From Rubrobacter tropicus (GTDB lineage: Bacteria > Actinomycetota > Rubrobacteria > Rubrobacterales > Rubrobacteraceae): a DNA stretch of 64,000 nucleotides. The stretch covers positions 1,612,001 through 1,676,000 of the forward strand of contig NZ_CP045119.1 of assembly GCF_011492945.1 (NCBI RefSeq). The letters run 5' to 3'. The position numbers were made by a program, and so were the translations under genes. The notes below the pieces were generated by a model, which was given only the letters and a program-made list of their open reading frames with translations, was not told the origin of the DNA and did not search any database. Of the stretch, positions 1 through 8,417 are shown one piece after another. Numbering within the stretch: position 1 is the first letter of the stretch; each line of letters begins with the position of its first letter.

Positions 1-499
1 CCGTAACGCCCGAGAAGCCGGACCACGTGCCGATGGCCCTGCCGCGGTCGGCCTCGGAGAACGAGGCGCTTATGATGGCCAGAGAGCCCGGGATCATGAG
101 CGCCCCGCCGACGCCCTGGACGGCCCGCGCCGCTATGAGCTGCCCGGGGTTCGGCGCCAGGCCGCACCACAGCGAGGCGACCGTAAAGAGGCCGACGCCG
201 AACAGGAAGATCCTGCGCCGCCCGTAGTGGTCGCCCAAAGAACCGCCTACCAGGATCAGGGCCGCGAGCATCAGGGCGTAGGACTCGACGATCCAGAGCG
301 CGTCCACGGCGCTCGCGTTCAGCTCCTGCTGTATCCGGGGCAGGGCGACGTTCGTGATCGTGCCGTCCATGAACCCCATCCCGGAGGCCAGGATGGTCGC
401 GGCCAACACCCACGGCCCCGAGGACGCCGCGCACGGCGAAGCCCCGTCGCTTGACCTGATCACTCCTTCATCGCATGGCGGTCTGCCGGCGTAAGACAA
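1..499 (-). CDS. MFS transporter, DHA2-like (3' end cut by window)
   Basis: The minus strand reads a continuous MFS N-terminus. It contains the DGTITNVALP helix-1 motif, the loop GGSLGDHYGRRR (the MFS motif-A signature) and further helices, and then runs off the window edge. The family exports drugs or other small molecules using the proton gradient. I place the start at the TTG at 499 because GGAGG lies 8 bases upstream; a GTG at 463 is a later alternative with poor spacing. About 165 residues are visible, roughly a third of a normal transporter. The substrate cannot be told. It is transcribed away from the DUF924 gene next to it, with a 13-base gap. Confidence 0.85.
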   Translation of the reverse strand, partial: MSYAGRPPCDEGVIRSSDGASPCAASSGPWVLAATILASGMGFMDGTITNVALPRIQQELNASAVDALWIVESYALMLAALILVGGSLGDHYGRRRIFLFGVGLFTVASLWCGLAPNPGQLIAARAVQGVGGALMIPGSLAIISASFSEADRGRAIGTWSGFSGVT

Positions 500-512
500 A
501 AGCGTCTCCTCC

Positions 513-1091
513 TCAGTACGAAGACCCCGGCCGCGTCAGAAACTCCGCCTCCTCCGGCGTCGTCTCCCGACCCAGTAAGGCGTTCCTGTGCGGAAAACGC
601 CCGAACCTCTCCACGATGTCCCTGTGCCCGACCGCGTACTCGACCACGTCCGGCCCACCCGGCTCGCCCGCCAGCCCCTCGAAGAGCTCCACCGACCGTC
701 TCTGGTCCTCGACGCTTTCTGAGTGCATGAAGGGCATGTAGAGGAACATTCTTTGAAGAGCCGGCAGCTCCCGGTCCAGCGCGCGCCCGATGGCGTCCTT
801 CGCCGCGTCGAGGGCCTTCGCGTCCGTCGCGTGGGTCCTCGCGTCGCCGCGGAACATGTTGCGTGGGAACTGGTCGAGCGCGATGACGAGCGCCAGGCAG
901 CCCTCCGCCTCCTCGCGCCAGTGGTCCAACTTACCGGCGGCGGCCTGCTCGTACAGGTCTTCGAAGCGGTCCGTTACCTCGCGGTCGAAGGTTTCGTCCT
1001 TCCGGAACCACTCGCTCCTGAACTCGCCGTATCCCGGGTCTCCCTGCGTGCCAAACCAGAAAGCGAGGACTTCTAACGGGCTAGTCCGCAC
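513..1091 (-). CDS. DUF924 family protein
   Basis: This 192-residue protein matches the DUF924 family. It starts with the typical PLEVLAFWFG segment, has the signature ALVIALDQFPRNMFR around residues 68-82 and ends with a YMPFMHSE helix segment. The family is a helical, TPR-like fold of uncertain function. The GTG start overlaps the stop of the upstream DAC-domain gene by 11 bases, so it is probably the last gene of the signalling operon and translationally coupled to it. A role in signalling is only inferred from position. Confidence 0.85.
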   Translation of the reverse strand: MRTSPLEVLAFWFGTQGDPGYGEFRSEWFRKDETFDREVTDRFEDLYEQAAAGKLDHWREEAEGCLALVIALDQFPRNMFRGDARTHATDAKALDAAKDAIGRALDRELPALQRMFLYMPFMHSESVEDQRRSVELFEGLAGEPGGPDVVEYAVGHRDIVERFGRFPHRNALLGRETTPEEAEFLTRPGSSY

Positions 1092-1668
1092 GCGAGATCA
1101 CCGCCACCTCGTCGTCCCGGCGGGTGAGGGTCTGGCCTTCGACGCGGCTCCTGTAGCCCTCGATCATCCACAGCTCCGGGACTATCTCCGTGACGAGCTC
1201 CCCGTCGTCGAACATCCTGACCATCGAGCTTTCGGAGACGACGACCGCGACGGCGTCGGTCTGCTGGGAGATGGAGGCGCCCGCCATGTGGCGGCTGCCG
1301 AGCCCGAGGGGGACGTTCAGGCTGTCGGAGGCCGCGTCTATGTAGCGGGCCGCCGAGAGGACGACGCCGGCGTTCGAGACGACGAAGGCGCCGTCGAGCT
1401 GGGCCAGCTCCTTTATCGTCTCGCGCGTGTTCGGGTCGTCTATGTACTTGTCCTCGTCCGGGTGGCCCTGCAGGGGGTCCAGGATCATGGGCTTCGAGCG
1501 CCGCATCACCTCGCCCGAGTCGCCCACGACGAAGAGAGTCCCGATCTTGCGCCCCTCACGCCCCTCGCGCGCGATCTCGACCGCGAGCGAGACCACCTGC
1601 TCCAGCACCCGCGTGTTGACGTCCCGCCTCTCCGAGCAGATCTCCTCGTATATCCTCGATCTCGCCAT
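1081..1668 (-). CDS. Stand-alone DisA_N/DAC domain protein, probable diadenylate cyclase
   Basis: This 195-residue protein is essentially one DAC domain, which joins two ATP molecules into cyclic di-AMP. The two family signatures are present: DGAFVV at about residues 92-97 and GSRHMAG at about 124-130. The second is usually GTRHRAA, so the second basic residue is Met here. There are no transmembrane helices and no DisA-type DNA-binding C-terminus, so it should be soluble. The ATG at 1668 has an AGGA-rich leader and sits 4 bases after the stop of a histidine kinase; a longer frame reaches 1758 but would overlap that kinase. As penultimate gene of the kinase operon, it may be regulated together with it. 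Catalytic activity is inferred, given the altered RHR-type motif. Confidence 0.8.
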   Translation of the reverse strand: MARSRIYEEICSERRDVNTRVLEQVVSLAVEIAREGREGRKIGTLFVVGDSGEVMRRSKPMILDPLQGHPDEDKYIDDPNTRETIKELAQLDGAFVVSNAGVVLSAARYIDAASDSLNVPLGLGSRHMAGASISQQTDAVAVVVSESSMVRMFDDGELVTEIVPELWMIEGYRSRVEGQTLTRRDDEVAVISRAD

Positions 1669-1672
1669 TTCC

Positions 1673-3061
1673 TCATCCTCCGTTCTGCGTTTGAATCTCC
1701 AGCGGCAACCGCACGGCGAAGCGCGTCCGCCCCGGCCCGGTCTCCAGGTGGATCTCACCCCCGTGCCCGACGACGATCCGCCGAACCACGTCGAGCCCGA
1801 GCCCGGCCCCCGAACCGACCTCTTTGGTGGTGAAGAAGGGCTCGAAGACGCGGCCCTCTATCTCGGGCGGTATCCCGGGCCCGTCGTCCTCCACCTCCAC
1901 GACGACCGCGCCCCCGTCCCTGAAAGCCCGCACCCTGATGCCGCCCCCGCCCGCCACGGCGTCCGCGGCGTTGTCGAGCAGGTTGGTCCAGACCTGGTTC
2001 AACTCCCCGCCGCGGCCTGGCACCTTCGGCAGCCCCTCCTCGTACTCCCGCGCGACGGAGACGCCCCTTAGCTTGTGGCCGAGTACGGTGATGGTGTTCT
2101 CCAGGCCCCGCGCCACGTCCACCTCCGAGTGCGTCGCCCGGTCCATGTAGGTGTACTCTTTCATCGCGCCGACGAGCCGCGAGACGCGGCCGACGCTCAC
2201 CGAGAGCTCCCGCGTGAGCCCCGAGAGCTCCAGAGTTCCCGCGAGCCACCGGACGGCCCCCGTAAGCTCCCCCCCGGAAGAAGCGGACAGGCCTTCTAGA
2301 TCCCGTTCCTCCACGCCGGCCGCTGACAGCGGCGGGGCCAGGTCCCAGGAGTCCTCGACGCCGCGGTCTTCTAGCCAGGAGGCGAGGGCGTCCTCGGCGT
2401 CGCTCGAAGAGAGCGGGTCCCGCGTGGTGGCGGGGCGGGACGTGATCTCCCGCAGCAAGCCGGCGAGGCCCTCGCGGCCTTCGGCGGAGAAACGCGCGTC
2501 GTGTTCGAGGGCGCTGAGCTGGGCGGCGAGGATCGCGTCGCCGAGCTCCTCGGAGGCCCGGCTGGCCGCGGCGGCCGGGTTGTTGAGCTCGTGGGCGAGG
2601 CCCGCGGAGAGCTTGCCTAGCGCGGCGAGCTTCTCCTGCTGGCGGAAGGCCCGCTGCGTGACCCTCATGCGCTGCGCCAGGCCGGAGATGAAGGCGTCGC
2701 CCAACTCGGGCCTCTCGACGGCCAATCGCCGGAAGGTCCCGGCGTCTATCTCGATGACCCGGGTCGGGGCGTTGGCGCGCGCCCGGTGTATGGACCTCTT
2801 GCCGGTCAGGACCGCGAGGCCGCCCGTGAACTCGCCCGGTCCGTGGGTGACGAGCCTGGTCTCCTCCGCGCCGTCGAGGCGTGAGATCCCGACCTCCCCC
2901 TCGACCACGACGTAGAAGCTGTCGACGACACCCTTCTCGTCGAAAAGGTAATCGCCCTCCTCCAGCTGCAGCTCCCTCCCGTAGCCGGAGAGCACCCCGA
3001 GCTGCGCGTGGGTCAGGCGCTGCTCCTCCTGGTCGGCCCGCGTCTCGTTCGGGGCGCGCAC
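1673..3061 (-). CDS. Cyclic-nucleotide-binding-domain sensor histidine kinase (third of three)
   Basis: The protein has an N-terminal cNMP-binding (CAP-ED) beta roll, then a phosphoacceptor region with GLAHELNNP, then an ATPase domain. The N box is [18 protein letters not shown]1 is DDGPGIP, the F box is FEPFFTTK and G2 is GAGLGL. There are no membrane helices, so it is a cytosolic sensor. I chose the GTG at 3061, which overlaps the TAG of the preceding kinase by one base and has GGAGG upstream; a GTG at 3085 is an alternative. It is clearly paralogous to the next two kinases along the whole length. The beta roll lacks the Arg that normally binds the cyclic phosphate, so the ligand may not be cAMP. 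Confidence 0.88.
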   Translation of the reverse strand: MRAPNETRADQEEQRLTHAQLGVLSGYGRELQLEEGDYLFDEKGVVDSFYVVVEGEVGISRLDGAEETRLVTHGPGEFTGGLAVLTGKRSIHRARANAPTRVIEIDAGTFRRLAVERPELGDAFISGLAQRMRVTQRAFRQQEKLAALGKLSAGLAHELNNPAAAASRASEELGDAILAAQLSALEHDARFSAEGREGLAGLLREITSRPATTRDPLSSSDAEDALASWLEDRGVEDSWDLAPPLSAAGVEERDLEGLSASSGGELTGAVRWLAGTLELSGLTRELSVSVGRVSRLVGAMKEYTYMDRATHSEVDVARGLENTITVLGHKLRGVSVAREYEEGLPKVPGRGGELNQVWTNLLDNAADAVAGGGGIRVRAFRDGGAVVVEVEDDGPGIPPEIEGRVFEPFFTTKEVGSGAGLGLDVVRRIVVGHGGEIHLETGPGRTRFAVRLPLEIQTQNGG

Positions 3062-4515
3062 TATCGCCCGGCCTCCAGCGACCACTCGACGTCCAGCGCC
3101 TCGCCGCCGCCCGCCGGGCCTTTCACCGGCAGCCGGACCTCGAAGCGCGTGGCGCCCGGCTCGGAGACGACGTGTATGTCCCCGCCGTGGCGACCCACCA
3201 CGATCCTGTAGCCGACGTCGAGGCCGAGACCCGTGCCGGCGCCCACGTCCTTGGTGGTGAAGAAGGGCTCGAAGATTCGGCCCCTGATTGGTTCCGGGAT
3301 GCCCGGCCCGTCGTCGGAGATCTCAACCAGCACCCGGTCCCCCTCGCACGTCGTCCTGATCCCGACGCGCCCTTTGCCACCCTCGACGGCGTCGATGGCG
3401 TTGTCGAGGAGGGCGGTCCAGACCTGGTTTAGCTCGCCGCCGTAGGCCACTACCGGCGGTAGGTTGGGGTCCAGGTTTCGCCGGACTTCGATGCCGCCGA
3501 GCTTGTAGCCGAGCACGGAGAGGGTGTCCAGGAGGCTTTGGTTCACGTCCACGTCCTGCAGGGGCGCCCGGTCCATGTACGAGTAGCCCTCCATCGTGCG
3601 CACGATCTCGGAGACCCGCCCCGCGCTCCCCTCGACCTCGTCGAGCAGGCCCGAAACCCCGATAACCGCCCCCAGATACCGCAGCGCGTCGGCGCGTACC
3701 GCGGGCGGCACGCTTTCGGCGACGGAGTCGAGGTCCCCGGTGCCGAGCCCCGCGTCGACGAAGGTCGGCGCGAGCTCCCAGGCGTCGGGGAGCCCCGAAT
3801 CCTCCAGCCAGAGGGCCAGCTCGTCCTCCTTCTCGCTCACCTCCAGGGCGTCCAGGGGAGTCGAGGTCCTTGGGCCGGAAAGCCTGACGACCGCGGCTTC
3901 GAGCGCCTCCAGCGCGGAGGGGTTCAACCCGCCGCGGGCCGCGGCGTGGGCCAGGCGCCAGCCCAGGGAGCGCAGCCTGGCGAAGTTCTCGCGCAGTCCC
4001 TCCGCGGAGCGGCGGGTCGCGGAGGCGGGGTTGTTCAGTTCGTGGGCGAGGCCCGCCGCCAGGGTGCCGAGGGAGTCGAGCTTCTCGCGCTGGCCGGCGA
4101 CGGACTGGAGGAGCTGGACGCGCTCGGCCATGGTATGTAGGATCGTCTGGCTGAAAGGGCCGTTCTTCGTTAGCAGCCGACGGAAGAGGGCGTTCGGGAT
4201 CAGGAACATCCGGCAGTCCGTTAGCGCCCTTCCCGAGGCCATGAAGGGCGAGCCCGCCAGCAAGGGCACCTCGGCGAAGAAGCTCCCCGGCGTGTAGACG
4301 TTGAGGACCGTCTCCCCGCCGTCGGCGGTCTTTTTCGTGATCCTGAGGTCCCCCTCCAGGATCACGTACAGGTGCTCGACGGGCTCGCCCTCGCGGCCGT
4401 TCACCTCGCCGGCCCGAACGATTTTCTCCACGCCCTGCTCCAAAACACGCCCGAGCTCCTCGTCCGAGAGCCCGTCGAAGAGCGGCACCCGGCGCAGCTC
4501 CTCCAGCGTCGTCAC
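3061..4515 (-). CDS. Cyclic-nucleotide-binding-domain sensor histidine kinase (second of three)
   Basis: This 484-residue protein has the same layout as its neighbours: CAP-ED domain (about residues 10-130), His phosphoacceptor in [12 protein letters not shown] (His158) and a C-terminal HATPase with [35 protein letters not shown] and GTGLGL. It should autophosphorylate and pass the phosphate to a receiver domain, most simply the receiver of the fusion protein at the head of the operon. The GTG start overlaps the TGA of the upstream kinase (GTGA), suggesting coupled translation. In the phosphate-binding cassette, the usual Arg is replaced by a hydrophobic segment (AGSPFMASGRA). Confidence 0.9.
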   Translation of the reverse strand: MTTLEELRRVPLFDGLSDEELGRVLEQGVEKIVRAGEVNGREGEPVEHLYVILEGDLRITKKTADGGETVLNVYTPGSFFAEVPLLAGSPFMASGRALTDCRMFLIPNALFRRLLTKNGPFSQTILHTMAERVQLLQSVAGQREKLDSLGTLAAGLAHELNNPASATRRSAEGLRENFARLRSLGWRLAHAAARGGLNPSALEALEAAVVRLSGPRTSTPLDALEVSEKEDELALWLEDSGLPDAWELAPTFVDAGLGTGDLDSVAESVPPAVRADALRYLGAVIGVSGLLDEVEGSAGRVSEIVRTMEGYSYMDRAPLQDVDVNQSLLDTLSVLGYKLGGIEVRRNLDPNLPPVVAYGGELNQVWTALLDNAIDAVEGGKGRVGIRTTCEGDRVLVEISDDGPGIPEPIRGRIFEPFFTTKDVGAGTGLGLDVGYRIVVGRHGGDIHVVSEPGATRFEVRLPVKGPAGGGEALDVEWSLEAGR

Positions 4516-5921
4516 GACGCCCCCCGGGTGTCGGGCGCGATGGGCAGCCTGACCTGAAAACGCGTGTCGCCCGGCCGCGACTCGACCCGAATGTCTCCCC
4601 TGTGGTCATCGACGACCACCCTGCGGCTGATGTCCAGCCCGAGACCCGTTCCCTTGCCGACGTCCTTGGTGGTGAAGAAAGGCTCGAACATCCTGCTCCG
4701 TATCTCTTCCGGTATGCCCGGCCCGTCGTCGCCGACCTCCACCAGCACCCGGCCGTTCTCCCTGGCCGTCCGTACCAGGATCCTGCCGTGTCCCCCGACC
4801 GCGCCGATGGCGTTGTCGAGGAGGTTCGTCCAGACCTGGTTCAGCTCCCCCGCGTGCCCGCACACCGGGGGAAGCCCGGCCTCGTACTCGCGGACGACCT
4901 TTACGTCGCCCTTCTTGAGCTTGTGGCCGAGCATGACGAGGGTGCTGTCGAGGCCCGCGTGGACGTCGACCTCCTTTGAGGCGGCCTTGTCCATGTGGGT
5001 GTAGGTCTTGATGGCCCGCACCAGCTCGGAGATCCGGGACGAGCTCTCCTCGATCTCGCGGAGCAATCCGTCTCCGGACACCACGGAAGCGAGCCATCCC
5101 AGCACGTCCCCCAAGGCCTCCTGGGGCAACCGTCCGGACAACCCGTCCAGCCGCGCCACGTCCAGCCCCGCGCCGACGAGGGTGGGGGAGACGTCCCAGG
5201 CACCCTCTACCCCCCGGTCCTCCAGCCACAGCGCCACCTCGTCTTCGAGGTCGCTCCGGTCCAGGGAGTCGAGGGTCGGCGCGGGAAGTTCCGATACCCG
5301 AGTCGGCAGGTCGGCCACGAGCGACCGTTGTTCGGCGTCGAGCGGCAGGGCGCCGAGCTTCGCGGCCTTCTCCGATGAAAAGCGGAAGGTTTGCCTGGCT
5401 TCGGCGGCGGCACGGCTGATGGCGGCGGCGGGGTTGTTCAGTTCATGGGCGAGGCCCGCGGCCATGGTGCCGAGCGAGATCAGCTTCCCGTGCCGCTGGC
5501 TTACGGACTCGTGCAGCTCGGCCCGCTCGACCGAGGTCGCGAGGATGCCGCGCAGGACCTCGGGGCAGATCCTGAGCATCTCCCAGAACTCCGTCTTGTC
5601 CAGCTTGAGGAGCCTGGCATCCGTGACGGCGCGGCCCGTGGTCGGGTAGGGGGCGTCGAGCACCATTATGAGCTCCGCGAAGATCGCGCCCGGACCTAGC
5701 GCCACGACGAACGCTTCCTCCCGCCCTACCTTGCGGGTCCACTCCGTCTCGCCCTCCAGGATCACGTAGAACCCGTCGGGCGGGTCGCCCTGACGGGCGA
5801 TGACGTCGCCCGCCGCGAGCCGGACCTCTTGCGCGCGCTCCGCGATCCATTCGAGCCGCTCTTCCGGGAGATTTTGAAAGAGCCCTACGGTGCGCAGGCA
5901 GTCCAAAGCGCGCGTCTCCAC
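4512..5921 (-). CDS. Cyclic-nucleotide-binding-domain sensor histidine kinase (first of three)
   Basis: This 469-residue cytosolic kinase has a CAP-ED domain at about 10-130, His159 in [12 protein letters not shown], and an ATPase domain with [37 protein letters not shown] and GTGLGL. The region between phosphoacceptor and ATPase carries a segment, [13 protein letters not shown], that recurs in all three paralogues. The GTG start lies one base after the stop of the response-regulator/reductase fusion, which points to co-transcription and a cognate pair. The nucleotide pocket has APYPTTGRA where cAMP binders have an Arg-Ser/Thr pair, so cAMP binding is doubtful. Confidence 0.9.
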   Translation of the reverse strand: METRALDCLRTVGLFQNLPEERLEWIAERAQEVRLAAGDVIARQGDPPDGFYVILEGETEWTRKVGREEAFVVALGPGAIFAELIMVLDAPYPTTGRAVTDARLLKLDKTEFWEMLRICPEVLRGILATSVERAELHESVSQRHGKLISLGTMAAGLAHELNNPAAAISRAAAEARQTFRFSSEKAAKLGALPLDAEQRSLVADLPTRVSELPAPTLDSLDRSDLEDEVALWLEDRGVEGAWDVSPTLVGAGLDVARLDGLSGRLPQEALGDVLGWLASVVSGDGLLREIEESSSRISELVRAIKTYTHMDKAASKEVDVHAGLDSTLVMLGHKLKKGDVKVVREYEAGLPPVCGHAGELNQVWTNLLDNAIGAVGGHGRILVRTARENGRVLVEVGDDGPGIPEEIRSRMFEPFFTTKDVGKGTGLGLDISRRVVVDDHRGDIRVESRPGDTRFQVRLPIAPDTRGAS

Positions 5922-5922
5922 C

Positions 5923-7584
5923 CTAGATCTCCATCAAGTACTGGTGGACGAACTGGACGGCGATGGAGCCTTCCCCGACCGCGGAGGCGCAGCGTTTGAT
6001 CGAGCCGTGCCGCACGTCCCCCGCAACGAAGATGCCCGGCACGCTCGTCTCGAGCAAGAACGGGTCCCTGTCGGGCCGCCAGCCTTTCGGCCGCTTGCCG
6101 CCTGTCATGAGGTCCGGACCGGACAGGATGAAGCCCCGCCCGTCCCGCTCGACGGTGCCGTCGAGCCACCCCGTCTTCGGGACCGCCCCTATAAAGATGA
6201 ACAGCGAGTTCGCGGGCACGGTCTCGGTCTTCCCCGAGACGGAGTCGCTGATAGTGACCTTCTCCAGGTGCCCGTCGCCCTCGACGGCCGAGACGCTGCT
6301 GTTGGTTATGACCTCTATGTTCCCGGTCTCCTCTATCTGCTTTACCAGGTACTCGGACATGCTCTTGCGCAGGTCGCCCGAGCGGCAGAGAAGCGACACC
6401 TTGCTCGCCTGCCCGGAGAAGAACATCGCGGCCTGGCCTGCGGAGTTGGCCCCGCCGACTATGTAAACGTCCTCGTCCTTGCAGGAGAACGCCTCGGTCT
6501 GGGCCGCGCCGTAGTAGACGCCACGGCCGGTCAGGTTCTCCTCGCCCGGGACGTCGAGGCGGCGGTAGGAGACGCCGGTCGTGATGATGAGGGCGTAGCA
6601 GGAGATCTCCGTCCCGTCTGTCAGCGTGACTATCCTGTATGGGTCCTCCACCCGCACGTCGCTTACCTCCTGGGGCGTGAGGATCTCGACCTCGAACCTG
6701 CGGGCCTGGTCCACGGCCCGCCGCGCGAGATCCGCCCCGGACAACCCCCGCGGGAACCCGAGGTAGTTCTCGATGCGGCTGCTCGTCCCCGCCTGCCCCC
6801 CGGGCGCCTCCCGCTCCACGAGCACCGTGTTGAGCCCCTCGGAAGCCCCGTACACCGCCGCCGCCAGCCCCGACGGGCCGCCGCCCACGATCACGAGGTC
6901 GTAGAACTGCTGCTCGGCGCGGGTCTGGAGCCCGATCTTCTCCGCTATCTCCCGGTTCTCGGGCGCCTCCTCGTAGGACCCGTCCTCGTAAACCACGAGC
7001 GGCAACCTGGGCGATCCGTGGTCCGCGTTGGCCACGACCTGCCGCGCCTCCTCGGACGCCTCGACGTCCAGCCACCTGTAAGGAACGCGGTTTCGGGCCA
7101 GGAAATCTCTGGTCCGGTGCGACGACGGTGACCAGCGGTCTCCGACGACCCGGATCCCCTCGAACGGCGGCCTGTAGTCCGCCCGCCAGTCCTCGAGTAA
7201 CTCGTCCAGACTGGGATACAAGTTCTGATCCGGCGGGTCCCACGGCTTCTGCAGGTAGTAGTCGAGCCCGACCTCGTTTATGGCCCGGATGGCCGCCTCG
7301 GTGTCCGAGTAGGCCGTAAGCAGCGCCCGCTTGGCGTCCGGGAACCGCCCGATCGCCTCCTCCAGAAACTCCACACCTGTCATCCGCGGCATCCTCTGGT
7401 CGACCAGAAACAGCGCCACGGGATCCCCCCGCAGCTTCAGCTTTCCCAAAGTGTCGAGCGCCGACTCGCCCGAGTCGGCCCTCAAAACGCGGTAGTCCTT
7501 CGCGTACCGCCGCCTGAGGTCCCGCTCTACGGCCCGCAGGACCTGAGGGTCGTCGTCCACCGCCAGTATCACCGGCTTCGCCAT
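5923..7584 (-). CDS. Response regulator fused to a thioredoxin-reductase-like FAD/NAD(P) protein
   Basis: The first 120 residues are a receiver domain: acidic cluster DDD at 10-12, phosphoacceptor Asp62 in LFLVDQRMP, Thr90 and Lys113 in LQKPWDPP. A glutaredoxin-like segment follows (about 145-215, with WSPSS where a Cys pair would sit). The rest is a two-Rossmann flavoprotein: GGGPSG at 233-238 for FAD, GGANSAGQAA near 377 for NAD(P)H and a terminal GIFVAGDVR. The redox CxxC of true thioredoxin reductases is replaced by GAAQTE near 359-364, leaving only Cys368. It is therefore probably not a classical thioredoxin reductase. It heads the operon containing the three kinases, whose phosphate it likely accepts, possibly linking redox state to signalling. 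ATG start at 7584; a 200-base gap lies upstream. Confidence 0.9.
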   Translation of the reverse strand: MAKPVILAVDDDPQVLRAVERDLRRRYAKDYRVLRADSGESALDTLGKLKLRGDPVALFLVDQRMPRMTGVEFLEEAIGRFPDAKRALLTAYSDTEAAIRAINEVGLDYYLQKPWDPPDQNLYPSLDELLEDWRADYRPPFEGIRVVGDRWSPSSHRTRDFLARNRVPYRWLDVEASEEARQVVANADHGSPRLPLVVYEDGSYEEAPENREIAEKIGLQTRAEQQFYDLVIVGGGPSGLAAAVYGASEGLNTVLVEREAPGGQAGTSSRIENYLGFPRGLSGADLARRAVDQARRFEVEILTPQEVSDVRVEDPYRIVTLTDGTEISCYALIITTGVSYRRLDVPGEENLTGRGVYYGAAQTEAFSCKDEDVYIVGGANSAGQAAMFFSGQASKVSLLCRSGDLRKSMSEYLVKQIEETGNIEVITNSSVSAVEGDGHLEKVTISDSVSGKTETVPANSLFIFIGAVPKTGWLDGTVERDGRGFILSGPDLMTGGKRPKGWRPDRDPFLLETSVPGIFVAGDVRHGSIKRCASAVGEGSIAVQFVHQYLMEI

Positions 7585-7784
7585 GCCGCCCCGCCCTTCA
7601 AAATGCGATTGTTAAATGCTTGTTTCAGCCCCAAATCCGCGCCCTATCAGCGCTGAGAAAAATTGTAGCACCACTGGCAACCTAGCCATTCGGGTGGGTG
7701 TTGGCCGATTGCTGGGCATGGTTACAGGGGGTCGAGATCCACGTACCTGTTGGCGCGAAATGGTCTTAGTTCAGACTGGTCCGG

Positions 7785-8417
7785 TCATTGGACGGTTCGC
7801 GTGAGCCAGCCTCGTGCTTCTTCGAGCTCTTCGTAGGTGAGGGGGTGGCCTGTGTTCTTCCAGCGCAGGTCGAGGTTGGCGCCCGCTTGGCGCAGGATCC
7901 CGGCGAGGCGCTCGGTGTTGTCCGGCGGGATCATGGTGTCCCGCCTGCCGGCGGCCAGGAAGACCGGTACGCCGGAGAGGTCCGGCATCTCCTCCGGCTC
8001 GAAGGGGACCATCGCCCGGAAGAGGACGGCGGCGCGGAGCAGGTTCGGATGTAGCAGCATGAGGCTCGCGGCTATGTTGGCGCCGTTGGAGTAGCCGACG
8101 GCGACGAGCTTCGCGCTGTCGAAGCCGTACTGGTCTGCGGCTTGGCTTACGAAGTCCGCCAACTCGTGCGTCCTGAAGACCAGGTCTTCGTGGTCGAAGA
8201 CGCCCTCGGCGAGGCGGCGGAAGAAGCGGGGGGCGCCGTGTTCGGAGACCTTGCCCCGGGGGCTCAAGATCGCGGCGTCGGGGAGGAGTTGTTGGCCGAG
8301 CGGGATCAGGTCGTCCTCGTTCCCGCCCGTGCCGTGTAGAAGGAGAAGCGTAACGCCGGACCCGTCCCGCTCGCCCGGCAAATAGTTGTGAACAAAGCCC
8401 GCGATCTCGGCGCTCAT
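7785..8417 (-). CDS. Alpha/beta hydrolase, MhqD-like carboxylesterase
   Basis: This 210-residue esterase has the oxyanion-hole motif LLLHGTGGNEDDL near residue 25, nucleophile elbow GYSNG, acid residue in AAGRRDTMIPP and catalytic His in NTGHPLT near the C-terminus. This matches the phospholipase/carboxylesterase family to which MhqD belongs. Its start overlaps the stop of the glyoxalase-fold gene by 4 bases, the same pairing as mhqD and mhqO in Firmicutes. There the pair protects against quinones and catechols; that role here is inferred from family and pairing. The gene name is not certain. Confidence 0.85.
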   Translation of the reverse strand: MSAEIAGFVHNYLPGERDGSGVTLLLLHGTGGNEDDLIPLGQQLLPDAAILSPRGKVSEHGAPRFFRRLAEGVFDHEDLVFRTHELADFVSQAADQYGFDSAKLVAVGYSNGANIAASLMLLHPNLLRAAVLFRAMVPFEPEEMPDLSGVPVFLAAGRRDTMIPPDNTERLAGILRQAGANLDLRWKNTGHPLTYEELEEARGWLTRTVQ

